A stretch of DNA of 19,822 nucleotides from JBBRCE01 sp038205115. Its GTDB lineage: Bacteria; Planctomycetota; Planctomycetia; Pirellulales; JBBRCE01. This document shows positions 1-7,491 of the stretch, in pieces (the first letter of the stretch is position 1; each line of letters starts with the position of its first letter). The translations under genes were made by a program, and so were the position numbers. The stretch spans positions 1-19,822 of the forward strand of contig JBBRCE010000076.1 in NCBI GenBank assembly GCA_038205115.1, in the 5' to 3' direction. The notes under the pieces are model-generated. The model had not been told where the DNA came from and made no database searches. It saw only the letters and a list, made by a program, of their open reading frames with translations.

Positions 1-151
1 GGAACGGACGTTTGCTTGGCTGGGCCGCTCGCGTCGGCTCAGCAAAGATTACGAGCAGCTCACCGAGACCAGCGAAGCCATGATTCAAATCGCCATGATC
101 CAACTCATGCTCCACCGACTGTGCCGCCCGCCCAACCGCCAAAAACGTTGA
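1..151 (+). CDS. IS5-type transposase, C-terminal end (partial at left edge)
   Basis: Reading frame 2 is open from the window edge to a TGA at 149-151 and encodes about 49 residues. It begins with ERTFAWLGRSRRLSKDYEQL, followed by a hydrophobic helix ending in LMLHRLCRP. This is the characteristic C-terminus of DDE transposases of the IS5 family; the first Glu (codon 2-4) should be the catalytic Glu of the DDE triad, as it sits in the family's ERTFAWL context. The protein would catalyse cut-and-paste transposition of its element. Only the tail is in the window, so whether the gene is intact cannot be judged. It is followed by a probable element end and then by a second, unrelated transposase fragment. 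Family assignment is by motif recognition only. Confidence 0.8.
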   Translation, partial: ERTFAWLGRSRRLSKDYEQLTETSEAMIQIAMIQLMLHRLCRPPNRQKR

Positions 152-172
152 TAGCTTTTTACAAACACCCTC
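1..172 (+). mobile_element. Right end of an IS5-family insertion sequence
   Basis: After the transposase stop at 151 comes a short AT-richer tract, GATAGCTTTTTACAAACACC, then CTC at about 170-172. On the other strand it reads as an element end starting GAGGGTGTTTGTAAAA. Directly after it the sequence resumes in frame inside an IS630-type transposase. The trinucleotide TTA at 173-175 could be one copy of the short target duplication made by some IS5 subgroups. The exact boundary is inferred because the left end and the other copy of the duplication lie outside the window. Confidence 0.55.
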
Positions 173-534
173 TTAGGCACGCGATACGCCGATGCCCAGT
201 ACGTGACTCTGGTCCTGGACAACCTCAACACGCACACCAACGGCGCGTTCTACGAAGCGTCCGAACCGGATCGCGCGCGGGCGTACGGAAACCGGATTCA
301 TTTCTGTTACACGCCGAAGCACGGCAGTTGGTTGAATGTGGCCGAATGCGAGTTGCGTTGCCTCACCACCAATGCATGCGAGGACACCGCATCGGCGAAC
401 TCGCCGAAATGCAAGCCGAAATCGCCTCCTGGTCCGCCAAGACCAACGCCAAACAACGCGGCGTCGATTGGCAATTCCGCATCGAAGACGCCCGCGTAAA
501 ACTGAAGCGACTCTACCCCAAAATCAAGACTTGA
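173..534 (+). pseudogene. IS630-type transposase, 3' fragment with frameshift
   Basis: The frame entering at 173 encodes the C-terminal half of an IS630-type DDE transposase. TRYADAQYVTLVLDNLNTHT (from about 179) carries the second catalytic Asp in DNLNTH, and YTPKHGSWLNVAECEL follows with the third acidic residue. Near 370-385 the homology jumps from frame 2 to frame 1, where it continues as GELAEMQAEIASW, then VDWQF and ARVKLKRLYP, to a TGA at 532-534. So there is at least one frameshift, and the 5' half is missing from the window. An IS5-type element end abuts the fragment on its left, which suggests it was interrupted by a second insertion. It is almost certainly non-functional. Its end lies only 7 bases from the hflX stop codon on the other strand. 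Confidence 0.85.
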
Positions 535-541
535 GGACGCA

Positions 542-1903
542 CTAGGCTCTGCGCTGCGCCGCTTCGCCTTTTACAGAATTTGCGTCGGTGCCGTTTTGGC
601 TGGCGTCGGACGCTAGCGGAATGGTTCCAGGATGAGGGCGAACGACCACCGAATCTTCATGGACGCGGCCCAGGTGTTCGCTGGAAATCCGACAGTGGAC
701 GACAACCCGATTGTCGTCGTAACGCTTGCTGAGCACTTCGCCATGCGCCGCCAGATAGGCCAGCAGGCGACCGTTTTCAACGCCCATCTCCACGTCCACA
801 TCCTGGAAGTTGCGACTGAGCGCGGCGCTGACGGCGGCGGAGAGTTGCGGAATTCCTTGACCCCGACGAGCGCTAATGCCAATGGCGGCCGGATAACGGC
901 CGACGATCTGCTCCACGCGGCCGCGCTCCAGCGCGTCGATTTTGTTGAGCACCAGAATCGTATCTTTCTCTTCAATGTCCAACTCTTCCAGCACTTTGTA
1001 GACGGCGGCAATTTGATCGTAGGCCGCGGGATTGCTGGCGTCGGCCACGTGCAACAACAGGTCGGCTTGACGCGCTTCTTCCAATGTGGCTTTGAAACTG
1101 GCAATCAAATGATGCGGCAAGTCGCGAATAAAGCCGACGGTGTCGCTTAGCAGCACTGGTCCCCAGCCCGGCAGTTGCCAGCGGCGCGTGCGGGTATCGA
1201 GCGTGGCAAACAGTTTGTCTTCGGCCAGCACGTTCGAGCCCGTCATGGCGTTGAGTAGCGTGCTCTTGCCGGCGTTGGTGTAACCGACGAGCGAGACCGT
1301 CATGCGATCTCCGCGCGCGGCTACCTGACGTTCTTTGCGGCGCTGGATGTTGGCCAGTTCATCGCTTAGATCGTGAATGCGTTTTTCGACCAACCGACGA
1401 TCGACTTCCAGTTGTTTTTCGCCAGGGCCGCGCATGCCGATGCCCATCTTGAGACGCGATAAATGCGTCCACATCTGTTTGAGCCGTGGCAGCGAATACC
1501 TCAATTGTGCCAGTTCGACCGCCAACCGCGATTCATAGGTTTGTGCTCGCCCGGCAAAGATGTCGAGGATCAGTTCGGTACGGTCGAGAACTTTCACCTT
1601 GGTGGCTTCTTCCAAGTTTCGCGTTTGCGCGGGCGAAAGTTCGTTATCGAAGATCACCACGTCGGCCTCTTGCGCTTCGGCCAGCAGCCGCAGTTCTTCG
1701 ACCTTGCCTTTGCCGAGATAGGTGGTAGCGTCGGGCATTTCGCGGCGCTGGGTGAGTTGCCCCACGACGTGCGCCCCGGCCGTTTCGGCCAGTCCGGCCA
1801 GTTCTTCGAGCGGCTCTTCCACCAGATTTCGGCTGTCGAGAAGTACGCCAACAAGCACCGCCTTTTCACTGGCGACGCTTTCCGTGCGTTTCATTTCAGT
1901 CAC
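542..1903 (-). CDS. hflX: GTPase HflX, ribosome-associated
   Basis: The product has 453 residues, a usual length for HflX, a cytoplasmic GTPase that binds the 50S subunit and splits stalled ribosomes. The HflX N-terminal domain occupies about residues 15-150, followed by a coiled-coil linker containing MRGPGEKQLEVDRR (157-170). The G domain shows G1 GYTNAGKST (207-215), switch I ATLDTRTR (233-240), G3 DTVG (254-257), G4 NKID (320-323) and G5 SAR (344-346). The GTG start at 1903 is supported by GGGAGG about ten bases upstream; an ATG three codons later is an alternative but lies far from that site. It is downstream of rsgA on the same strand with a 161-bp gap, so it may have its own promoter; no convincing one was found. 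The C-terminal tail after about residue 430 is low in complexity and ends beside an IS630 remnant. Confidence 0.96.
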   Translation of the reverse strand: MTEMKRTESVASEKAVLVGVLLDSRNLVEEPLEELAGLAETAGAHVVGQLTQRREMPDATTYLGKGKVEELRLLAEAQEADVVIFDNELSPAQTRNLEEATKVKVLDRTELILDIFAGRAQTYESRLAVELAQLRYSLPRLKQMWTHLSRLKMGIGMRGPGEKQLEVDRRLVEKRIHDLSDELANIQRRKERQVAARGDRMTVSLVGYTNAGKSTLLNAMTGSNVLAEDKLFATLDTRTRRWQLPGWGPVLLSDTVGFIRDLPHHLIASFKATLEEARQADLLLHVADASNPAAYDQIAAVYKVLEELDIEEKDTILVLNKIDALERGRVEQIVGRYPAAIGISARRGQGIPQLSAAVSAALSRNFQDVDVEMGVENGRLLAYLAAHGEVLSKRYDDNRVVVHCRISSEHLGRVHEDSVVVRPHPGTIPLASDASQNGTDANSVKGEAAQRRA

Positions 1904-2064
1904 AGGCGACTTGCCTCCCTTATAAAATCGAGCTTTGGAATTCGATTCGATCTCGGTTGCCGCGATTCGTCACACAATTTTTAGACACCAGCGAGTCAAA
2001 TTAAGTTCACCCTTTCCATATGCAATACGTAAGCAGCCGGCGAATGGATCGTCCTTGAGGAGCA

Positions 2065-3204
2065 CTATGCCAAATCGCCCTCGTATAATTGACAGTAACT
2101 TTCGTACCTGCGCGTGTCGATTCGACCATCGGCCACGGCATCTTTGACGGCACAAAAACTTTCGTGCGTATGCGTGCAATTTGGAAAACGGCACAAGCTC
2201 ACGTAGGGACGCACGTCGCGAAAGTAGGCCGCCACTTCTTGCGGGATGATGTCCCAGAGTTGAAACTGCCGAATGCCTGGCGTATCGACGACGTAACCGC
2301 CACAGTCGAGCGGCAACAAACGCGACGTGGTGGTGGTGTGCCGACCTTTTTGCGACTCGACACTCACCGCGGCCACTCGCAAATGCAGTCCAGGCTCAAT
2401 GACATTGAGCAACGACGACTTACCAACACCGCTTTGCCCCGCGACGACGCTGGCCGCGCCGCGGAGTAGCCGCTGCAGGCGATTGACATTGAGGCCCGTT
2501 TTGGCGGAAACCAGCAGCACGGCGTAGCCCATTTGCGCGTAGACGCCCACCAGCGGTTGCAGATCGGCGCGGTCGATGAGATCGACCTTGTTGATGCAGA
2601 TGATTGGCCGAATGCCGCTTTTTTCGGCACTGATCAAAAAGCGATCGATGAGATGCGGTTTGAGATATGGTTCGGCCGCACTGCCCACGATAATCATCTG
2701 ATCGACATTGGCCACCATCACATGTTGGCGACCTTTACTGGTGCGGCTGAGAATGCCTTTGCGGGGCTCGATGCGTTCGATGACGCCTTCTTGCTGGTCC
2801 GCGGGGCGAAACAGCACGCGATCGCCGGCCGCCACCACGTGGCGCTGCTCGGTACTCAATGTTTTCAGCAGCCGGCGGGTGGCACACTTGAACAACCGCC
2901 CATCAATGGCTTGCACCAGGCTCGTCAAACCGTGCACGCTGAGCACGCGGCCGGCCAGGCAAACCGAGTGGTCCACGTCGAGCATCACGTCCGTGCGGTC
3001 GGTGTTGGCGTCGTCGGCCACGTCTGCCATCACCGTGCGGCGGCGGGTCATTTCGCCTTTACCGCTAACACGCTGTTCGCGGAGCGTGTCTTTCTGCTCG
3101 AAGCCGTGGGCGTTGAACTGCCGCGTCCAATCGTCGTCTCGTGCGGGCGCAAGACGATTTTTCCGGAACTCTGCTCGGACTTTTTTGGGCTTCTTTTTCG
3201 ACAC
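2065..3204 (-). CDS. rsgA: Ribosome small subunit-dependent GTPase RsgA
   Basis: This is a circularly permuted GTPase that matures and checks the 30S subunit. Counting from the chosen start (379 residues), the permuted order is visible: G4 NKVD (205-208), G5 SAK (233-235), then G1 GQSGVGKSS (256-264), the switch region KGRHTTTT (286-293) and G3 DTPG (307-310). A C-terminal zinc site follows with Cys338, Cys343, His345 and Cys351. An OB-fold domain precedes the G domain. The frame is open back to a TTG at 3252, but a GTG at 3202-3204 gives the start MSKKKPKKVRAEF, a basic leader I associate with planctomycete RsgA, so I prefer it; neither start has a clear Shine-Dalgarno site. It lies between the FHA gene and hflX on the same strand, consistent with a ribosome-assembly cluster. 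Confidence 0.95.
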   Translation of the reverse strand: MSKKKPKKVRAEFRKNRLAPARDDDWTRQFNAHGFEQKDTLREQRVSGKGEMTRRRTVMADVADDANTDRTDVMLDVDHSVCLAGRVLSVHGLTSLVQAIDGRLFKCATRRLLKTLSTEQRHVVAAGDRVLFRPADQQEGVIERIEPRKGILSRTSKGRQHVMVANVDQMIIVGSAAEPYLKPHLIDRFLISAEKSGIRPIICINKVDLIDRADLQPLVGVYAQMGYAVLLVSAKTGLNVNRLQRLLRGAASVVAGQSGVGKSSLLNVIEPGLHLRVAAVSVESQKGRHTTTTSRLLPLDCGGYVVDTPGIRQFQLWDIIPQEVAAYFRDVRPYVSLCRFPNCTHTHESFCAVKDAVADGRIDTRRYESYCQLYEGDLA

Positions 3205-3273
3205 GCGGCCAAAGGGTGAAAGACGTTCTCTCGGGAAAAATGTCCGGCGCAAAGCTTGGCCGGATTCGATGGA

Positions 3274-3699
3274 CTAACCGCCCTGATTGTAACGCCGAAC
3301 CACCTCGTTGGGCAATTTGCGGTTTGCCAATCCTGCGCGTTCCAACAACGACTTGGCCATCACCTCGGCAATATTGTCATCCGCCGGCGGTCCAACCGCG
3401 CCGCACTCCAGCGGCACGTACTCAACGGTATAATTGTGCTTGGAAATCGCCAGCAGGTCGCCAGGGTCTAAACGGTGTTGATCTTGTATCAGCTTCACGT
3501 TGTTGATTTTGACGCCGTTGCGGCTGTTCGTGTCGCGCACGTACCAGTAGCCGCCAACCAGTGTCAATTCGCAGTGATGGGCGGAAACATTGGAAAAACG
3601 CAGTACGATGTCGCAGCTTTCGCGCCGCCCGATCAGCAATTGATTTTTAAAGAGCGGGATCGGATCGCCGCCGCCCACAGGCACGAGTTCGCCAAACAT
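3274..3699 (-). CDS. Small FHA-domain protein
   Basis: The 141-residue product is a forkhead-associated domain, a phosphothreonine-recognition module, plus a short tail. The signature residues are present: Gly24-Arg25 in LIGRRESCDIVL, Ser39 and His42 in SNVSAHHCEL, and Asn61-Gly62 in DTNSRNGVKIN. The tail, about residues 105-141, is predicted helical (NIAEVMAKSLLERAGL) and ends in RRYNQGG. There is no signal peptide or membrane segment, so it should act in the cytoplasm as an adaptor for a Ser/Thr-kinase-phosphorylated partner; such kinases are abundant in planctomycetes, but none is in the window. It starts with ATG without a recognisable Shine-Dalgarno site. It is the first gene of the minus-strand set with rsgA, about 70 bp upstream of the preferred rsgA start. 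The partner is unknown. Confidence 0.9.
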   Translation of the reverse strand: MFGELVPVGGGDPIPLFKNQLLIGRRESCDIVLRFSNVSAHHCELTLVGGYWYVRDTNSRNGVKINNVKLIQDQHRLDPGDLLAISKHNYTVEYVPLECGAVGPPADDNIAEVMAKSLLERAGLANRKLPNEVVRRYNQGG

Positions 3700-3960
3700 A
3701 ATCGAGCGGGGGGTCAGAGTTCAGAATTGTGTGGCCAGAATCGCGTGAACTTCGTGAATTGGTTGCCTTGCGGTGGAAAATCCGCCGTTCTATGATCGGG
3801 GCGAAGCTTTCGTGACATTGCGTAGGCGTTGGCAATGATCGAAAGGGATTTCGACTTTGCGTGATTGGCTGTAAGTTATTGATCTGCGGTCTTTTGCGGC
3901 AGCCATTTGGGGAATCGTCCAATGATTGCCATTGATCTTCAAGTTTAGGCTCGGTGTCGT

Positions 3961-4989
3961 GTGGCGTCAACAAAATCCCTGCTTGTTCAAATTTCGCCGC
4001 TCGCGACAGAATTGGTTGCGCAGACGCACGTTGCAAACGCTCGCCCAGTGGCGGCCGATTGGCGTTCTGCCGGATTGCGTTATCACGCGTACAACTACTA
4101 TCTGCGTGGCCGGTTCGGGCGGCGCGTTCAAAAGGTCAGCATCGATGCGGGGTTTACTTGCCCCAATGTTGACGGCACGGTAGCTCGCGGGGGCTGTACG
4201 TTTTGCGACAACCGCAGTTTTAGCCCTAGCCGACGCGTTCGCCGGCAAGAGATTTTAGTCCAAATCGACGATGGCATTCGGCGGCTAAAAACCCGTTACG
4301 ATTGCGACGATTTTCTGGCCTATTTTCAACCAGCCACAAACACTTACGCGCCGGTCGATCGATTGCGAATGGTTTACGAAGCCGCACTCGAGCATCCCAA
4401 AGTGCGGGGCATGGCCATTGGCACCCGGCCGGATTGCGTGCCGGACGATGTGCTGGACTTGCTGCAAGAGATTGCCGGCCGCACCTATCTTTCGGTCGAA
4501 TATGGTTTACAGACGATCCACAACCGGTCGCTGGATTGGATGAATCGCGGTCATCACCACGATGCATTTCTCGACGCCATGGCCCGCAGTCGGAATCGCG
4601 GTTTTGAAATTTGCGCCCACGTGATCCTGGGACTGCCGGGCGAGTCGCACGACGACATGCTCGCCACGGCGCGCGAGTTAGCCCGTTTGGACCTGGACGC
4701 GGTCAAGATTCACAACCTGTACGCGGTGAAAAACACACCGCTGGCCGATGACGTGGAAAGCGGCCGCACGCAACTCATCGGGCGTGAAGAATATCTGCGG
4801 ACGTTGGTCGACTTTGTGGAGTTGCTTCCGCCGCACACGATCATCGAGCGAATTAGCGGAGATGCGCCGCCGCAATACTTTGTCGGACCGGCCTGGTGTC
4901 TCGATAAGCCGGCCGTGCGGGCAGCACTGGACGAAGAATTCCGCCGTCGCGATACCTGGCAAGGACGTTTGTACTCGCCGGCGTCGTGA
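3961..4989 (+). CDS. Radical SAM protein, YhcC family (TIGR01212-like)
   Basis: The 342-residue product carries the iron-sulfur cysteines of a radical SAM enzyme in the wide spacing of the YhcC group: Cys67, Cys79 and Cys82 in CPNVDGTVARGGCTFC. Further family blocks are FQPATNTYAP, IGTRPDCVPDDVLDLL, YLSVEYGLQT and HVILGLPGE. E. coli YhcC is a cytoplasmic [4Fe-4S]/SAM protein without a settled reaction, so no substrate is assigned. An in-frame TAG at 3946-3948 bounds the start region. The first start codon after it is the GTG at 3961, but it has no Shine-Dalgarno site, and TTG or GTG codons about 17-30 codons later are possible. The core similarity begins near WRSAGLRYHAYN (residue 34). It is transcribed alone, divergent from the FHA gene and convergent with the ThuA-like gene. 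Confidence 0.92.
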   Translation: MASTKSLLVQISPLATELVAQTHVANARPVAADWRSAGLRYHAYNYYLRGRFGRRVQKVSIDAGFTCPNVDGTVARGGCTFCDNRSFSPSRRVRRQEILVQIDDGIRRLKTRYDCDDFLAYFQPATNTYAPVDRLRMVYEAALEHPKVRGMAIGTRPDCVPDDVLDLLQEIAGRTYLSVEYGLQTIHNRSLDWMNRGHHHDAFLDAMARSRNRGFEICAHVILGLPGESHDDMLATARELARLDLDAVKIHNLYAVKNTPLADDVESGRTQLIGREEYLRTLVDFVELLPPHTIIERISGDAPPQYFVGPAWCLDKPAVRAALDEEFRRRDTWQGRLYSPAS

Positions 4990-5034
4990 GTCTGAGAGCT
5001 GCGCAACACCACAGTCACGCCCCAACCGGATGGG

Positions 5035-5104
5035 CCCCGTCGAATTTGCCCCGTCGAATTGGCCCCGTCAAATTGGCCCAGTCAAATTGGCCCAGTCAAA
5101 TTTG
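5035..5104. repeat. Tandem repeat, five copies of a 14-bp unit
   Basis: Five consecutive 14-base units are visible: CCCCGTCGAATTTG (5035-5048), CCCCGTCGAATTGG (5049-5062), CCCCGTCAAATTGG (5063-5076), CCCAGTCAAATTGG (5077-5090) and CCCAGTCAAATTTG (5091-5104). Adjacent units differ by at most one base, and the changes are ordered along the array, as expected from stepwise duplication. Fourteen is not a multiple of three, so the array is unlikely to be coding. It lies between the 3' ends of two convergent genes. Every unit has an AATT core; the last contains the perfect palindrome CAAATTTG. Confidence 0.93.
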
Positions 5105-5147
5105 CCTGCCCGCCGAGATTGGCGAAGAGGATAAGGTTTTTGATCGA

Positions 5148-6038
5148 TTACGGCTTCTTCTTGGCGCCTTTGGGATCCAAATTCAGTTTGAGCTCTTCGT
5201 CGCTGACTTTCGACGGCACGCCGTCGGCCGGAACGTCCATCTTAGCGGACCAGACAATGGCGTTCAGCACCAATTTACGGAAGTCTTCGTTGGCCCAGTT
5301 CTTGTGAAAGTGGCCGCCGGTGAAGCCGAAACCGCGTCCCCCGTCGGGACGTTCCAGCGCCCAGGCGAGCACTTCTTTACGGCCCGGGTGTTCCTTGGCA
5401 TCTTTGGTGCCGCGCTTATCGTCGGGCGGCGTGGCCGAAACGATGGGGATGATCTTGGAATTTTCCGGAAAACGAATGTTGAAGTACCACTCGTCGACAA
5501 TCGTAAATGGCTTGACTCCGCTAGTGATCGGATGCTTGGGCAGTTCTTTGAGTTCAGCACTCCAGTGCGGGTTGGTGGAGAAATTGGTCTCGTAGTAGCC
5601 GCCAATCCAGTCCGTCAATTGTGGACCACCCCGATCCTTGGGCACTTCGACTGCGTAATGAGCGCAAACCAGACCGACGCCCTTCTTCATCAGGCCATCG
5701 ATTTCAGCGAGTCGATTGTCCTGTACCACCGGGTGTCCGCCACCGCCGTCCATGAACAAGAAAATGCAGTCGGCATCGTCAAACGCGTGCGCCTCTTTGG
5801 GCCAGCCGTTGAGATGCACGCTGGTGGTGACGCCCGGGAATTCGTTCAGGCATTTGGCCAGCAATTGCGTGCCGGCGTTGAACTCATGCTCGCCCGGACC
5901 GTGGCTCGGCCGGCCGGCTACCATGACGATTTTCTTCTTCTTGGCAGGTTCTTCGCCGCGCGAAGTTGAACAGCTCAGTAGGCCGGAGACCGCCAATACA
6001 GCCATCGACACGCGAAACATTCGGTGAGACAACGTCAT
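5148..6038 (-). CDS. ThuA-like domain lipoprotein
   Basis: The 296-residue product begins with a basic N-terminus and a hydrophobic stretch ending in SGLLSC, a plausible lipobox with the lipidated Cys at residue 23, so it is probably an exported lipoprotein. The remainder is a ThuA-like domain, a class I glutamine-amidotransferase-like fold, from KKKIVMVAGRPSHGPGEHEF (about 34-53) through GHPVVQDNRLAEIDGLMKKG and VGLVCAHYAVE (121-131) to GFGFTGGHFHKNW near the C-terminus. ThuA in rhizobia takes part in trehalose catabolism; secreted planctomycete relatives are linked with sugar or glycoside breakdown, but no substrate is shown here. The ATG at 6038 follows an AGG-type site by about eight bases and is preferred to the GTG at 6047. 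It is the last gene of the minus-strand block, 80 bp after the DUF3500 gene. Confidence 0.88.
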   Translation of the reverse strand: MTLSHRMFRVSMAVLAVSGLLSCSTSRGEEPAKKKKIVMVAGRPSHGPGEHEFNAGTQLLAKCLNEFPGVTTSVHLNGWPKEAHAFDDADCIFLFMDGGGGHPVVQDNRLAEIDGLMKKGVGLVCAHYAVEVPKDRGGPQLTDWIGGYYETNFSTNPHWSAELKELPKHPITSGVKPFTIVDEWYFNIRFPENSKIIPIVSATPPDDKRGTKDAKEHPGRKEVLAWALERPDGGRGFGFTGGHFHKNWANEDFRKLVLNAIVWSAKMDVPADGVPSKVSDEELKLNLDPKGAKKKP

Positions 6039-6127
6039 ACTCAACACCTAAACATGTTGCTGAAACGAGGAAGCAGAATGGTACGATGATTTTGGAAGCG
6101 GCGGCGACTGCGCGCTGCAGGTCAACG

Positions 6128-7159
6128 CTATTGCTCGACGCCGAAGTCGCCAGCCGTATTGCGCCAGACGCTGTGGATGTGATTGGCGATATTGCCCGCC
6201 AGATCAGGTTGCGTATTGTTGAACTCGATCAAGAAGCTGGGGCCTTGAACGCGGTAGTAATGGCCAACTCCCGACTTGCCGGCGCCTGCCCAGGCGAAAT
6301 GGATCTTCTCGAAACCGGCCTTGTCGATTGCCAACCAGCGGTACTCGGCCACATCCTTGGGCATGTTCTCGGTGTAAGCGGTGATCAGTGCTTTAAGCGT
6401 TTTGACTTGCTCGTCAGTCATACTGGCGGCGGGCAAGCCTTCCGCGGCGGCCTTGGGCGGCTGCTGATCGGCCGGACCACGAATATCCGCAGGCGCCTTG
6501 GCCGCCAATAATGCAATTTTGATTTGATCTTCCGTCAGAGAATTGTAAAGATCGAAACCCAGTTGCTCCTCCTTGCGAAGCAGCCGCGTTCCGACCTTGG
6601 GCGCGCCGGCGACTTCGGTTTTGATTTCGGCCGGATTTGCGCCAAAGAACGTGGGCGTGCTCGACAGCAATCGGCCGTCTTCCACCGTAAAGTTCAGCGA
6701 GAGGTGGTGCCCTTCGACACTCCAGCCCCAGCGGCCCGTGGCTTCGGGCTGACCGAAGACAGTGAAATAGTAGCGCTGTGGATCGCGAACGGGCGTCTCT
6801 TTTTTTTGCAACGACTTGAGAATCATTTCCGAAGCCATGATGGTCTCGGCCTTGCCGGCGCCCACTTCGCTGACGCCGCTTTGCAACAGCGCCATGGCCG
6901 CTTTACGCTGCGCGTCGGTCATGTCTTTAAGCTGAAGACCCTTGCGCGAATCTTTGGGGATGAAGTGCCAATCCAACCGCTTGGGCGAATCGAACGGCAT
7001 CACGGCTTTTTCGCGCTGCTCGGCCGATAAGCTGGCCACAAAGGCTTCGCCAGCCTTGGACATCGTGCCGGCGGAGCCTTCGTAAGCTAACCGCCACCAG
7101 CCGCCGCCGACGGCCAACAAACCGGCCGCACAAAAGGCCATTTTCCAATGCGCGCGCAT
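6128..7159 (-). CDS. DUF3500-domain secreted protein
   Basis: The 343-residue product has an N-terminal hydrophobic export signal or anchor (MAFCAAGLLAVGGGWW, residues 7-22). The body carries the landmarks of the DUF3500 family: WHFIPKDSRKGLQLKDMT (64-81), YYFTVFGQP (130-138), WGWSVEGHHLSLN (144-156), then TPTFFGANPAEI and LLRKEEQLGFDLYNSL, with HYYRVQGPSFLIEFNNTQ near the end. The family has no established reaction; the conserved His and acidic residues hint at metal binding, which is inference. The frame is open much further upstream, but the ATG at 7159 has GGGAG eight bases before it and opens directly onto the signal sequence. It lies between a secreted unknown protein and the ThuA-like gene on the same strand, preceded by a 332-bp gap with a strong inverted repeat. 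Confidence 0.87.
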   Translation of the reverse strand: MRAHWKMAFCAAGLLAVGGGWWRLAYEGSAGTMSKAGEAFVASLSAEQREKAVMPFDSPKRLDWHFIPKDSRKGLQLKDMTDAQRKAAMALLQSGVSEVGAGKAETIMASEMILKSLQKKETPVRDPQRYYFTVFGQPEATGRWGWSVEGHHLSLNFTVEDGRLLSSTPTFFGANPAEIKTEVAGAPKVGTRLLRKEEQLGFDLYNSLTEDQIKIALLAAKAPADIRGPADQQPPKAAAEGLPAASMTDEQVKTLKALITAYTENMPKDVAEYRWLAIDKAGFEKIHFAWAGAGKSGVGHYYRVQGPSFLIEFNNTQPDLAGNIANHIHSVWRNTAGDFGVEQ

Positions 7160-7491
7160 ATTGCCAACTCCCAGAAAACGCTCCACGAAAAATCCCCGAA
7201 CTCTCACAAAATAACCGCTCGCGGCGGTGGCCGCAACCAGTCCAAGAAAGTTCGAAGCCGACGAGCGCGTGCCGGAGGTTTGCCGTTTGACGTGCCAGCG
7301 TTGACGCCACCGCCGACGGACCAAGCGCTCGCGCAATCACCGGGTGACTTTTGCTTGGTCCGTTTGGTTCGTCGCACGTTACGCCGAGCGCTTCAAGTGC
7401 TGACGTCGAATTGAGTTTATCCGCGAAGCAAGCTGCGCAGCCGTTGCCGTTGCAGCCCACCACCGGAATCGCACCGATTGCCGGCGCGCAA
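7160..7491. other. Intergenic stretch of 332 bp, no gene seen
   Basis: This lies between the stop of the secreted protein gene (7492) and the start of the DUF3500 gene (7159). Minus-strand frames stay open through much of it, but none has a supported start or recognisable protein content. It contains the Shine-Dalgarno site of the DUF3500 gene and an 11-bp perfect inverted repeat at 7316-7363, listed separately. The length suggests that the DUF3500 gene has its own promoter, but no convincing -35/-10 pair was found. Confidence 0.6.
7316..7363. repeat. Perfect 11-bp inverted repeat, possible hairpin
   Basis: ACGGACCAAGC at 7316-7326 is exactly complementary to GCTTGGTCCGT at 7353-7363, with a 26-base spacer. 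The spacer contains a small nested self-complementary element, TCACCGGGTGA. No run of T follows on either strand, so this is not a classical intrinsic terminator. It lies 129 bases beyond the stop of the upstream minus-strand gene and 157 bases before the DUF3500 start. It may be an RNA hairpin that ends or stabilises a transcript, or an operator. Confidence 0.6.

Noticed and set aside
1904..2064. Sigma-70 promoter for hflX in the gap after rsgA
   Set aside because: TTGACT and TATAAG-like hexamers occur but not at suitable spacing or distance from the start.
2533..3219. Plus-strand open frame antisense to rsgA
   Set aside because: It mirrors rsgA codons; no start signal or family similarity was seen.
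5035..5104. CRISPR array
   Set aside because: The 14-bp units are contiguous with no spacers, and no cas gene is near.
4986..5969. Long plus-strand open frame (327 codons) across the repeat and antisense to the ThuA-like gene
   Set aside because: It has no recognisable domain, crosses the 14-bp tandem repeat out of phase, and lies opposite a gene with clear family motifs, a lipobox and a ribosome-binding site.
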